Positions 1 through 10,264 of a DNA stretch of 33,705 nt are shown piece after piece. Below the pieces are notes generated by a model. The model was not told where the DNA came from. It was given only the letters and a program-made list of their open reading frames with translations, and searched no databases. This DNA comes from JANOQP01 sp044227705. GTDB taxonomy: Bacteria; Bacteroidota; Bacteroidia; Chitinophagales; Saprospiraceae. Both the position numbers and the translations under genes were made by a program. The stretch covers positions 1 through 33,705 of the forward strand of contig JBGAWE010000016.1 in NCBI GenBank assembly GCA_044227705.1. The letters run 5' to 3'. Within the stretch, counting starts at the first letter, position 1. Each line of letters starts with the position of its first letter.

Positions 1-1
1 G

Positions 2-2155
2 TTGCAGGCGGAGATTCTCGACCACTTCCGGCAGCACCCGAAGAAGAAGTACAACGCCGCCCAGCTCACCGAAAAACTCGCCGTCGCCAACTCGAAGGAC
101 GCCATCCGCCACGCCCTCGCCTCGCTCGCCGGGGCCTCCAAAATCGTGGCTGAAAAGGATGGGAAGTTCGGCCTCGGCAAATCCGCCGGCGCCGCCGATT
201 TGCCGAAAAAACAATTGAAGAAGTTCGAAAAAGGCCGTCGCCGCGAGTCCGGCGCCGTCATCGAAGGAACCGTCGACATCACCCGGGCGGGCGCGGGCTA
301 CGTCGTCAACGACCACTTCGAGGAGGATGTCTACGTCAACTCGCGCCACCTCGGCACCGCCCTGCACGGCGACCGCGTCCGCGTCCTCATCTTCCCGACG
401 CGGCCGGGGCGCAAGCCGGAGGGCGAGGTCCTCGAAATCGTGAAACGGGCGACCGACCATTTCATCGGAACCTTCCGCACCGGCCGTCGCTACTCGCTCG
501 TCGTGCCTGACCGGTTCAACATGGCGACCGACATCTACGTCGCGCTCGAAAACGCGAAGGGCGCCCGCGACGGCGAGAAGGTCGTCGTCAAAATAACCGA
601 CTGGCAGGACAAGCTGCGCAAAATGCCCATCGGCGAAGTCACCGCAGTCCTCGGCGCGCCCGGCTCGACGGACATCGAGATGAAGACCATTTTGGTCAAC
701 CAAGGCTTCCCGCTCGACTTCTCGCCCGAGGCGGAAAAGGAGGCCGAGCGCATCCCCGCGCAGATTTCGCCGCAGGAAATCGAGCGGCGGCGCGACTTCC
801 GGCACATCACCACTTTCACCATCGACCCCGAGGACGCGCGGGACTTCGACGACGCGCTTTCTTTTCAAAAACTGGAAAATGGGAGCATCGAGGTCGGCGT
901 CCACATCGCTGACGTGACCCATTACCTGAAACCGGAAACGCCGCTCGACCGAGACGCTTTTCAGCGGTCGACTTCGGTCTACCTCGTCGACCGGGTTTTG
1001 CCGATGCTGCCCGAGAAGCTGTCGAACAACCTCTGCTCGCTCGTCCCGAACGAGGACCGGCTGACGTTTTCGGCCGTCTTTGTTTTTGATGAAAAACTCA
1101 AAATCACCAACCGCTGGTTCGGGAAAACGGTCATCCACTCGGCCCATCGGTTCAGCTATGAAAAGGCGCAGGAGGTTTTGGATGCGAAGACCGGGCAGTT
1201 TTCCGAGGAGCTTTTGAAGCTCAACGAAATCGCCCACCACCTACGGAAGCTCAACGAGCGCGGCGGGGCCATCGGATTTGATTCGGAAGAGGTTCGTTTT
1301 CGGCTCGACGAGAGCGGCGCGCCCGTCGAGGCTTATGTGAAAGCACGGAAGGACGCGCACCTTTTGATTGAGGACTTCATGCTGCTGGCCAACAAGGAAG
1401 TCGCTCAGTTCATCGACCACAAGGCGCGGGCTGCGCAGGAAATCCCGTTCGTCTACCGCGTTCACGACCTGCCCGACACGGAGAAGGTGACCGAGTTCTC
1501 GCGCTTCGCCCGCGAGCTGGGCTTCCCGATGCGCATCGACACACCCAAGCACATCGCCGACAGCTACAACCGCCTCACCCGCGCAGCCAAGACCAACGAC
1601 GCGCTCAAGATGCTCGAGCCGCTCGCCATCCGAACGATGGCGAAGGCCGCCTACTCGACCGAGAACATCGGCCACTACGGCCTCGGGTTCAGCCATTACA
1701 GCCATTTCACGTCGCCCATCCGCCGCTATTCCGACGTGCTTTCCCACCGGATTTTGGAGAAAAACCTCGGCGGACAGTTCTATCGACTCGACAAGGAAAA
1801 ACTAGAGGAGAAGTGCAAGCACGTCTCCAAACAGGAGCGCAAAGCCGCCGACGCGGAACGGGAAAGCACCAAGTACTTTCAGGCCATCTACATGAAAAGC
1901 CGCGTCGGGCAGGTCTTCGACGGCCGCATCTCGGGCATCATCGAGCGCGGCTTCTTCGTCGAGGTCGACGGCTCGAAGGCAGAGGGGCTGGTCGAGTTCG
2001 CCGCGCTCGGCGACCTTTTCCTCCTCGAAAACGGACGGCTCAAAGCGACCGGGCGGCGCTCCGGGCAGGTCTTCAAGATGGGCGACCGGGTGAAAGTCCG
2101 CATCCTTGGGGCCGACCCGACGCGGCGGGAGATTGATCTCGAACTGGTCGAGTGA
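2..2155 (+). CDS. rnr: Ribonuclease R (RNB family 3'-5' exoribonuclease), 5' end cut by window
   Basis: Processive hydrolytic 3'-5' exoribonuclease that degrades structured RNA in the cytoplasm. The 717 visible residues hold an N-terminal winged-helix-like segment (about 1-60), cold-shock/OB-type domains (about 85-230), the RNB catalytic domain and a C-terminal S1 domain (about 637-712, including GRISGIIERGFFVEVDG). The metal-binding signature TIDPEDARDFDDA is intact; Asp275, 281, 283 and 284 match the four catalytic aspartates of the family. The first in-frame start-like codon is TTG at base 2, with no room for an upstream signal, so the true start probably lies outside the window. The kinase gene at 2195 follows after 39 bp on the same strand and may be co-transcribed. 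RNase II is less likely because of the basic N-terminus and the length. Confidence 0.95.
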   Translation: MQAEILDHFRQHPKKKYNAAQLTEKLAVANSKDAIRHALASLAGASKIVAEKDGKFGLGKSAGAADLPKKQLKKFEKGRRRESGAVIEGTVDITRAGAGYVVNDHFEEDVYVNSRHLGTALHGDRVRVLIFPTRPGRKPEGEVLEIVKRATDHFIGTFRTGRRYSLVVPDRFNMATDIYVALENAKGARDGEKVVVKITDWQDKLRKMPIGEVTAVLGAPGSTDIEMKTILVNQGFPLDFSPEAEKEAERIPAQISPQEIERRRDFRHITTFTIDPEDARDFDDALSFQKLENGSIEVGVHIADVTHYLKPETPLDRDAFQRSTSVYLVDRVLPMLPEKLSNNLCSLVPNEDRLTFSAVFVFDEKLKITNRWFGKTVIHSAHRFSYEKAQEVLDAKTGQFSEELLKLNEIAHHLRKLNERGGAIGFDSEEVRFRLDESGAPVEAYVKARKDAHLLIEDFMLLANKEVAQFIDHKARAAQEIPFVYRVHDLPDTEKVTEFSRFARELGFPMRIDTPKHIADSYNRLTRAAKTNDALKMLEPLAIRTMAKAAYSTENIGHYGLGFSHYSHFTSPIRRYSDVLSHRILEKNLGGQFYRLDKEKLEEKCKHVSKQERKAADAERESTKYFQAIYMKSRVGQVFDGRISGIIERGFFVEVDGSKAEGLVEFAALGDLFLLENGRLKATGRRSGQVFKMGDRVKVRILGADPTRREIDLELVE

Positions 2156-2194
2156 CCGGCCAGCCAACTGAATTTCCAATTTCTTCCACGAGGC

Positions 2195-3076
2195 ATGACC
2201 GAACCGCCAGACCTCTCCCTTTTCTTGGAAAAAAATTACGGCCTGCGCCTCGCTTCGGTCAAACTGGTCAGCCAGTCGAACGAACTGGTCTATTTCATCC
2301 AAACCGTTGACGGTCAACGATTTGGGTTGAAAACATACCGCTCGTCGGGTGCGCCGTCGGCCGGGCGGTTGGCGGTCGTCGGGGCTTTTTTGACCTTTCT
2401 TTCCGAAAGAGGATGGCCGGTTCAGGTGCCGGTTTCGGTGGTCGGCGAGCCGCCCGCCATGCTCCATCGCTGGCTCGAAGGGCGGATAATTGCCCTGCCC
2501 TTTTCTGAATCTGGGGCTAAAAACTGGGGGGCTACGATGGCCCGGCTTCACCTCGCCGCCGAGGAGTTTTGGCTGTCCGCAACGGTTGCTGGCGGGGGCG
2601 CCGACAACGGCCAGGCGATGACCCTGCTTGATGAAAATTGGGTGAAAACAACGGCCCGTTGGCTGGCCAGCGAGCTTTCTGTGCACGGCTTCTCAAAAAA
2701 AGAGGTCGCCACGCTTTCCAAAAAGCTCGACTGGCTGGCCGCCCGAACTTCCTTTTTTGAAAAAATGCCGTCGAGCTTCGGCCTCATCCACTCCGACCTG
2801 CACCGCACGAACCTGCTCCGCGTCGGCCGCCGCCTGACCGCCATCGACTGGGACGAGACTGCGCTCGGCCCTTTTTTGCTCGACGCGGCTGTGTTTTTAG
2901 GCGATTTTGAAAGTCTTTTGCCCGAGGAAAGAAACCGGCGGACGGCCGCTTTTTGGGCGGGCTATTCTTCTGTGGCTTTTCACCCGAAGAACGGGCACGT
3001 CCGGGCGACTGGCGGTGAGCAGTTCTCGGCAATCGCGGCCGAGCGGCTGCGGAAACTATCCCAGCCGCCGAGCTGA
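2195..3076 (+). CDS. APH/choline-kinase-fold phosphotransferase
   Basis: 293-residue protein of the aminoglycoside phosphotransferase superfamily (protein-kinase-like fold), presumably transferring phosphate from ATP to a small molecule or protein. The catalytic loop HSDLHRTN lies at 199-206 (catalytic Asp201, metal-binding Asn206), and the following IDWDE at 217-221 supplies the second metal ligand, Asp218. Lys46 in FGLKTYR is the likely ATP-anchoring lysine. The overall pattern is closer to SrkA/homoserine-kinase-II-like members than to true drug-resistance kinases, so no resistance role is claimed. The ATG is 39 bp after the rnr stop, suggesting read-through transcription. The substrate cannot be told from sequence. 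Confidence 0.85.
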   Translation: MTEPPDLSLFLEKNYGLRLASVKLVSQSNELVYFIQTVDGQRFGLKTYRSSGAPSAGRLAVVGAFLTFLSERGWPVQVPVSVVGEPPAMLHRWLEGRIIALPFSESGAKNWGATMARLHLAAEEFWLSATVAGGGADNGQAMTLLDENWVKTTARWLASELSVHGFSKKEVATLSKKLDWLAARTSFFEKMPSSFGLIHSDLHRTNLLRVGRRLTAIDWDETALGPFLLDAAVFLGDFESLLPEERNRRTAAFWAGYSSVAFHPKNGHVRATGGEQFSAIAAERLRKLSQPPS

Positions 3077-3110
3077 CTTTGAACGAAAAACAGTTGACAG
3101 TCAATCCTTT

Positions 3111-5024
3111 ATGAAGAACGCGCTCCTCCTCGCCGCCCTTCTCGCGGCCGTCGCCACAGGTTGCGACAACCCCGGTTCCGACAAAAACCCCGGCGTCCAA
3201 AAGCCCGATGCCGTCCTCCTCCGCGCCGATTCATCGATGCGCGTCGAGCCGATGAACTGGTGGATTGGGTTCAAAAACCCGTCGGTCGAGTTGATGATCC
3301 ACAAAAAAGGAATCGCGGAGTTCGACGTGAAGCTGGGCAAGTTCCCCGGCGTCCGCCTCGTCAACGTCTCGCGGACGGGGAACCCGAACTACCTCTTTGT
3401 CGAGATCTCCATCTACGCGACGGCCCAGCCGGGCAAGCTGCCCATCATTTTTGAAAAAAAGGACGGCTCGCAGATGGTCTTCGAGTGGCCCATCCTCGCC
3501 CGCGACGCCGGCCCGCACGGGGCGGGCGTGACGGCGAAGGATCTGGTCTACCTCATCATGCCCGACCGCTTCGCCAACGGCGACCCGTCGAACGACGACA
3601 ACCCCTCTATGCGCGAGCCGAAGGCCCACCGCGACAGCCTTTTCGGTCGCCACGGCGGCGACCTCAAGGGCATTGCCGACCACCTCGACTACCTGAAAGA
3701 CCTCGGCGCGACCGCAATCTGGCTCAACCCCGAATTGGAAAATGACCAAAAAGGAGGGAGCTACCACGGGTACGCAATCACCGACCACTACCGCATCGAC
3801 CGGCGGCTGGGGACGAACGACGACTATCGCGCCCTCGTCAAAAAGTGCCACGACTCGGGCATGAAAGTGGTGCGCGACATCGTCACCAACCATATCGGCA
3901 GCGGGCACTGGTGGATGGCCGACCTGCCGTCGCCTGACTGGGTTCACCAGTTCGACACGTTCACCCGCACGACCTACCGGGCGCCGACGCTCGCCGACCC
4001 CTACGCCTCAGAGCGCGACCGGCGGCTGTTCCTCGACGGCTGGTTCGACAAGATGATGCCCGACCTCAACCAGCGCAACCCCTTCCTCGCCCGCTACCTC
4101 ATCCAAAACACGATCTGGTGGATCGAATGGGCGGGCATCGACGGGCTGCGGACGGACACCTACACCTACTCGGACCAGGCATTCATGTCGAAGTTCAACG
4201 AGGCCGTGCGGCGCGAGTACCCGGACATCACGAACGTCGGCGAGGCTTGGGAGCACACGGTCAGTTTGGTGGCCTATTTCGCTGACAATCAACCGATTAA
4301 GAAGACGGGCTTTGACTCGAACCTGCCCGGCATGATTGATTTTCAACTCAATGCCGCCATCCTCGAAGCCCTCCAGCGCGAGCAGGGCTGGACGGAGGGA
4401 GCCGCCCGGCTCTACTATGTGCTGGCGCAGGACAACCTCTACGAGGACCCGATGCGCAACCTCATCTTCCTCGACAACCACGACATGACGCGCTTCGCCA
4501 CGAGCATCGGCTCGAACATGGACAAGTTCCGCTCGGGCATCGTCTGGCTGATGACCGAGCGCGGCGTGCCCGAGATTTATTACGGAACGGAACTGGCCTT
4601 CACCGGCGACAAGGCAAAGGGCGACGGCGTCCTCCGACAAGAAATGCCGGGCGGCTGGCCGGGCGACAAGCGGTCGGTCTTTACCGCCGAGAGGCGAACG
4701 GCGGCGGAGAACGAAGCTTTTGATTTTGTGAAAAAAATGGCCTCGCTGCGCAAGGCGAACCCGGTAATGGCGACTGGAAAACTGATGCAGTTCGTGCCGG
4801 AGAACTCGGTCTACACCTACTTCCGCTACGACGACCAGAACTCCGTGATGGTTGTTTTGAACACGGCGAACACCGACCGGAAGGTGGATTTGCGCCGCTT
4901 CGCGGAGCGGTTCGACGGGTTCAAGTCGGCCCAAAACCCGCTGACGGGCGAGACTTTGACCGACCTCACGGCGACCGTTTTGGTTAAGAAGAACTCGCCG
5001 CTGCTGCTGGTTCTTGGCCGGTGA
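3111..5024 (+). CDS. Lipoprotein GH13 alpha-amylase family enzyme (cyclomaltodextrinase/neopullulanase-like)
   Basis: 637-residue surface or periplasmic glycoside hydrolase acting on alpha-1,4-glucans or cyclodextrins. The ATG at 3111 is chosen over upstream in-frame codons because it begins a clear lipoprotein signal ending in a lipobox with Cys18 (AVATGC). Residues about 40-130 match the N-terminal cyclomaltodextrinase domain (the MNWWIGFKNP region). The GH13 barrel follows: DIVTNH, GLRTDTY with nucleophile Asp349, NVGEAW with acid/base Glu378, and LDNHD with transition-state stabiliser Asp458. A C-terminal beta domain ends in LLLVLGR. The architecture resembles SusA-type enzymes of Bacteroidota, but no susC/susD pair is adjacent. 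A copy of the 18-bp motif (3094-3111) abuts the start. Transcription probably ends at the hairpin at 5069-5102. Confidence 0.92.
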   Translation: MKNALLLAALLAAVATGCDNPGSDKNPGVQKPDAVLLRADSSMRVEPMNWWIGFKNPSVELMIHKKGIAEFDVKLGKFPGVRLVNVSRTGNPNYLFVEISIYATAQPGKLPIIFEKKDGSQMVFEWPILARDAGPHGAGVTAKDLVYLIMPDRFANGDPSNDDNPSMREPKAHRDSLFGRHGGDLKGIADHLDYLKDLGATAIWLNPELENDQKGGSYHGYAITDHYRIDRRLGTNDDYRALVKKCHDSGMKVVRDIVTNHIGSGHWWMADLPSPDWVHQFDTFTRTTYRAPTLADPYASERDRRLFLDGWFDKMMPDLNQRNPFLARYLIQNTIWWIEWAGIDGLRTDTYTYSDQAFMSKFNEAVRREYPDITNVGEAWEHTVSLVAYFADNQPIKKTGFDSNLPGMIDFQLNAAILEALQREQGWTEGAARLYYVLAQDNLYEDPMRNLIFLDNHDMTRFATSIGSNMDKFRSGIVWLMTERGVPEIYYGTELAFTGDKAKGDGVLRQEMPGGWPGDKRSVFTAERRTAAENEAFDFVKKMASLRKANPVMATGKLMQFVPENSVYTYFRYDDQNSVMVVLNTANTDRKVDLRRFAERFDGFKSAQNPLTGETLTDLTATVLVKKNSPLLLVLGR

Positions 5025-5061
5025 TTAGGGGTTGTGGTTGCCGCAGCCAAGATCATTGTCC

Positions 5062-5171
5062 GACAAACAAAAAAGCCATCCGAGAAGTCGGATGGCTTTT
5101 TTCTATTTCACAAAATATTGAAAATCAATCACTTGCCACCCTTGGCGTTCTTGATGACCGCCTCCGCGATG
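5062..5171. repeat. Direct-repeat copy A: terminator plus fusA 3'-end fragment
   Basis: This block is nearly identical to 7927-8038. Both carry a GACAAACAAAAAAGCCA lead-in, the terminator hairpin, CTATTTCACAAAA and the 18-bp motif, followed on the minus strand by the last codons of fusA. The fusA fragment reads IAEAVIKNAKGGK and a stop. Only one base differs across the roughly 45 bp of coding match. Beyond 5171 the resemblance fades (minus-strand reading CAET instead of APTN). There is no fusA body upstream of this fragment, so it is a remnant or duplication, not a gene. The two copies bracket 5172-7926. Confidence 0.85.
5069..5102. terminator. Bidirectional intrinsic terminator downstream of the GH13 gene
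   Basis: The hairpin has arms AAAAAAGCCATCCGA and TCGGATGGCTTTTTT around a GAAG loop, with an A-tract on one side and a T-tract on the other. It lies 45 bp after the stop at 5024. The stem is perfect, whereas the stem of copy C (7934-7969) has one wobble-type mismatch. Confidence 0.85.
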
Positions 5172-5265
5172 GTCTCGGCGCAGAGGTTGTGCACGGACTA
5201 ACTGCTGTTTTGAGTGAGCTAAGTCGCCTCCAGAAAAGGCCTATTTTTACCCAAAAACTCGCCTA

Positions 5266-5904
5266 ATGACAAAATCCCTCATTCCGCTCGCCCTCCTGCT
5301 GGTCGGCTGCAAGGCCGAGCGCGTGAAGCCCGAAAACTTCGTCGAGCGGAAAATCACGCTGGTGGACAGTTCCTCCCAAAAAGAGATGTGCAGGGTTGCC
5401 TTGTTCGCACCGATTAAGTTCGACACCTTACTGGCTTGGCTTGATTTGTCTGATTTCGGGTACGTTCAAAAATGTCGCCTCACCAATTCCAAAAGTTGTT
5501 TGATTAAGGAGTCCGGCTTTTTATATACCGATTTTTGCAGAGACAGCATTCGCCGGATGACTATTGAGTACGTGGCGACAAAAGATTGGGAGAAAGTCAA
5601 AATCGACTCCTTGTTGTTGAACAGGCGATTTGAGAAAATAATGAACAACTCAAATGACTGTCGTTACCCGGTTCCCATTTGGCATCACAGAAAAATCGAG
5701 AGGATTTGGGGGAACGATTTTGCCGTCTGGGACTATGCGTGTCAAACTTATTACAGCGAAAAGCCATTCCGACAAATTGAGGCGACCACCGTGACCAATA
5801 AATGCTGGATAAACTTCCGCTTCGAGTGCAGCCAAGACGACTGCTCCGACTTCCCCGAAACCGCCTATCAAATCCTGAACTCGATTCAGATTGACACGAT
5901 TTGA
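5266..5904 (+). CDS. Small lipoprotein, unknown function
   Basis: 212 residues beginning with a short hydrophobic signal (PLALLLVGC) whose Cys15 is a plausible lipidation site. No recognised domain follows; the mature part is rich in Cys (pairs such as CRLTNSKSC and CSQDDC), Lys, Ile and aromatic residues. The coding sequence is visibly more AT-rich than its neighbours and uses codons such as TTA, ATA and AAA freely, which suggests a different origin. It sits inside the islet bounded by the fusA-tail repeats. The terminator at 5926-5959 separates it from the convergent LRR gene. I do not recognise the family. Confidence 0.65.
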   Translation: MTKSLIPLALLLVGCKAERVKPENFVERKITLVDSSSQKEMCRVALFAPIKFDTLLAWLDLSDFGYVQKCRLTNSKSCLIKESGFLYTDFCRDSIRRMTIEYVATKDWEKVKIDSLLLNRRFEKIMNNSNDCRYPVPIWHHRKIERIWGNDFAVWDYACQTYYSEKPFRQIEATTVTNKCWINFRFECSQDDCSDFPETAYQILNSIQIDTI

Positions 5905-5925
5905 TACGCAGTTACCCTCAACAAA

Positions 5926-5959
5926 GAAAGCCACCCGAGTCCCCTCGGATGGCTTTTTT
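5926..5959. terminator. Bidirectional terminator between convergent genes (copy B)
   Basis: The hairpin GAAAGCCACCCGAG / CTCGGATGGCTTTTTT encloses a short TCCC-type loop. It lies between the lipoprotein stop (5904) and the LRR gene stop (6019). From the stem through the T-tract (CCACCCGAGTCCCCTCGG...) it is base-for-base the same as the fusA terminator at 7934-7969, and it is followed by the same TTTCxCAAAA and 18-bp motif. It is therefore a third member of the repeat module, without the fusA coding part. Confidence 0.8.
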
Positions 5960-5973
5960 CATTTCGCAAAAGG

Positions 5974-5991
5974 TTGAAAATCAAGCTCTTG
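5974..5991 (+). repeat. Copy of 18-bp motif YTGAMAATCAANNNCTTG
   Basis: Reads TTGAAAATCAAGCTCTTG. It follows the copy B terminator and lies 28 bp beyond the stop of the minus-strand LRR gene. TTGA and TCAA form a small inverted repeat. Confidence 0.6.
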
Positions 5992-6018
5992 TCGCCGCCG
6001 CTGCCGCAGCGGTTCGAC

Positions 6019-7815
6019 TCACTCCGCCCGCTTCACCAGGTTCAAGACCGTCGCGCCTGGTCCTGATTTCACGGTCAAAAAATAGACGCCATCCGGGCTG
6101 TCCGCCAGGGAGACGCGGGCCTGGCCGACCAAGCTGGGGCCGAATTGGAGCCGCTTGATTACTTTGCCAAGAGGGTCGAAAATGACGGCCTCTGCTCGGG
6201 TGGCATCAGCTGCCTCCATGAAAAACTCGGTCTGGAAAGGGTTCGGGTGAACGGACAACCCGGTGCTTTCAGCCTCGGCCGTTTTGCTGGAAAGCACAAC
6301 GGTTTGGGTGGTCGAGCTCGCTCCCGTGCAAGGGTCGGAGACGGTGAGGGTCACGGGGTAGCTGCCCGGCCCGCTGAAGACGTGGGCGGGGCTGGCCAAT
6401 GTCGAGGTGGAGCCGTCGCCGAAGTCCCACAGGTAGGTTATGGGCTGCTGGTTGTTGTTGGTTGTGTTCGTGAACTGGACGGTGAACGCGCCGCCGAGTG
6501 ACCAGTTGAAACTGGCGTTCAGCGAGCCGCCGCAGACCGGGATGGGCGGAAAGAGGTTGAAAAGCATGACCGGTTTGTTGGGCAGGCAGGTGATGCCCGT
6601 GCCCTGCACCCACAGGCTGAACATGTCGGCGGGCAAGGCCGGGAGGCAGAACAACGATGGGTTTTCGGTGCAATAGAGGTGTTGGAGGCTGGCCGGAAGC
6701 ACGGGAAGCGCGGTCAGCAGGTTGGTGTCGCAGGCGACGTAGGTGATGTCGGGCGGGAGGGTGCCAAGCGAGGTGAGCGAATTGCTGTGGCAGTCGAGCA
6801 ACAAAAGGGTGGCTGGCAGCGGCGGTAGCGCGTTGAGTTTTTGCGAATAGCAGTAGAAAGAGGTCAAGCCCGACGGCAACGGCGGCAAGGGCGAGAGCGG
6901 GTTGGCCGAGCAATTGAGCGTCGTCAACCCGGAGGGCAAGGGGGGCGGGGCAGTGAAGAGGTTGGCCGAGTAGTCGAGCGTTTGAAGGGTGGCGGGCAGC
7001 GGCGGCAGGAAAGGGATTTGGTTGCAGCAACAGCCAAGCTGGGATAAAAGGGAGGGCAGTGTCGGCAGCGACGTGAGCTTGTTGTGGTCGCAATAAAGCT
7101 CGACCAGCCCGGCTGGCAAATCGGCGGGCAGGGCGGCTATCTGGTTGGAGCCGCAGTTCAGCCTCAGCAGCCCGGCCGGCAGCGAAGGGAGGTTGGATAT
7201 CTGGTTAAAGGCGACGCTCAAGGTCACGAGGGAGGCCGGCAGAGCAGGGAGGCTGGTGATGCTGTTGTCCGATGCTTGCAGGGTGTACAGCCCGTTGGGC
7301 AGCGCGGGCAGAGCGGCGAGCTTATTCTGGTAGCAGAAAAGGCCGACCAGCCCGGCGGGGAGCGCGGGGAGGGAGGTCAGTTCGTTTTGCCAGCAGTTCA
7401 GCAGCGAGAGCGTCCCGGGCAGCGGGGTTGGGAGGGACGTGAGCTTGTTGGCATTGCAGCCCAAGAATGAGAGCGAGGTGGGCAGCGGCGGGAGGCTCGT
7501 CAGTTGGTTGCTGCTGCACTCAAGTTCCTTGAGCAGGGGCGGCAGACTGGCGGGCAGAAGGGCGAGCTGGTTGAACGAGCAACTGAATTTTTGCAGCCCC
7601 GTGAAACCTTCCAGCCCGGAGAGGTCGGCAATCCCTTGCCCGTCGACGTGGAGCTCGGCGAGCGAGGCGGCACTGGGGGTCAGGTCGTGGCTGGCGTCGA
7701 TGCAGTCGGGGCAGGCAAGGGCGATGGCAGCGGCGAAATTGTTGTCGGGAATGTGCTGGGCGAGGGCCGCCGTCGAGACTGCGATGAGGAGAGTAGAGGA
7801 GATTGACTTTTTCAT
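6019..7815 (-). CDS. Secreted leucine-rich-repeat protein with PKD domain and type IX sorting domain
   Basis: 598 residues. A signal peptide (about 1-19, ending TAALAQ) is followed by about 17 tandem repeats of 20-21 residues (about 76-415). The repeat pattern is LxxLPxLPxxLxxLxCxxNxLTS, the short LPxLP class also found in IpaH/YopM-type proteins. A PKD domain (about 435-508, with YLWDFGDGS and the closing YPVTLTVSD) and a C-terminal type IX sorting domain (about 520-598, SVHPNPF onward) complete it. The product should cross the outer membrane by the type IX system and be released or surface-anchored; the repeats suggest protein or glycan binding. Most repeats carry a Cys before the Asn, unusual for an extracellular LRR. 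The gene lies within the islet between the fusA-tail repeats. No catalytic domain is visible. Confidence 0.9.
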   Translation of the reverse strand: MKKSISSTLLIAVSTAALAQHIPDNNFAAAIALACPDCIDASHDLTPSAASLAELHVDGQGIADLSGLEGFTGLQKFSCSFNQLALLPASLPPLLKELECSSNQLTSLPPLPTSLSFLGCNANKLTSLPTPLPGTLSLLNCWQNELTSLPALPAGLVGLFCYQNKLAALPALPNGLYTLQASDNSITSLPALPASLVTLSVAFNQISNLPSLPAGLLRLNCGSNQIAALPADLPAGLVELYCDHNKLTSLPTLPSLLSQLGCCCNQIPFLPPLPATLQTLDYSANLFTAPPPLPSGLTTLNCSANPLSPLPPLPSGLTSFYCYSQKLNALPPLPATLLLLDCHSNSLTSLGTLPPDITYVACDTNLLTALPVLPASLQHLYCTENPSLFCLPALPADMFSLWVQGTGITCLPNKPVMLFNLFPPIPVCGGSLNASFNWSLGGAFTVQFTNTTNNNQQPITYLWDFGDGSTSTLASPAHVFSGPGSYPVTLTVSDPCTGASSTTQTVVLSSKTAEAESTGLSVHPNPFQTEFFMEAADATRAEAVIFDPLGKVIKRLQFGPSLVGQARVSLADSPDGVYFLTVKSGPGATVLNLVKRAE

Positions 7816-7867
7816 TTGACCCGATTTGTTGATGAAAAGAGTGTGCGGACGCGGTGGTTGGGGTGGT

Positions 7868-7899
7868 CAAAAGAAGTCAATCTCTTTTGAAAAATCAAA
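7868..7899 (-). promoter_or_regulatory. Putative Bacteroidota-type promoter of the LRR gene
   Basis: On the minus strand a TTTG (7896-7899) is followed after about 20 bp by TTCTTTTG (7868-7875), seven of eight matches to the TAnnTTTG -7 consensus. The elements lie about 50-85 bp upstream of the ATG at 7815. Assigned by consensus only. Confidence 0.35.
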
Positions 7900-7933
7900 T
7901 GCTGGCAATTTGCCGAGCGGTTTTTGGACAAAC

Positions 7934-7969
7934 AAAAAAGCCACCCGAGTCCCCTCGGATGGCTTTTTT
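7934..7969. terminator. Terminator of the str operon (copy C)
   Basis: Stem AAAAAAGCCACCCGAG / CTCGGATGGCTTTTTT, loop TCCCC-like, 27 bp beyond the fusA stop. Flanking A and T tracts let it work in both directions. Confidence 0.85.
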
Positions 7970-7995
7970 CTATTTCACAAAAGACTGAAAATCAA

Positions 7996-10125
<2,130 letters not shown>

Positions 10126-10170
10126 GACTAACTGGCTGATTTTGAATTGGTTGTGATGAAAATTGGGTAT

Positions 10171-10238
10171 TTAGCCACAGAGGCGCGGGCTGTAGAGACG
10201 CAATATTTTGCGTCTCTACGACCTGCGCCTCTGCGGTA
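10171..10238. repeat. Nested 68-bp palindrome between rpsG and fusA (REP/MITE-like)
   Basis: The inner perfect stem GTAGAGACGCAA / TTGCGTCTCTAC surrounds a TATT loop. Outer arms CCACAGAGGCGCGGG and CCTGCGCCTCTGCGG pair with few mismatches, and the ends TTA/TAA also match. It begins TTAGCCACAGAGGCGC, sharing its first bases with the element at 19074-19140. It would form a stable hairpin in the rpsG-fusA mRNA, or it may be an inserted repeat. Confidence 0.8.
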
Positions 10239-10264
10239 AATTTTTCAGAAAAGCGGCGTGAAAA

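Noticed and set aside
2195..3076. Aminoglycoside resistance gene
   Set aside because: Only the general kinase fold is visible; context and motifs fit housekeeping APH-like kinases, and no resistance subtype is recognisable.
5119..5171. A second complete fusA gene
   Set aside because: Only the last codons and terminator are present; the next bases do not continue as EF-G.
6251..7600. Regular DNA-level periodicity of about 60 bp, considered as a CRISPR array or minisatellite
   Set aside because: The period is the 20-21-codon leucine-rich repeat of the coding gene; units are degenerate and there are no unique spacers.
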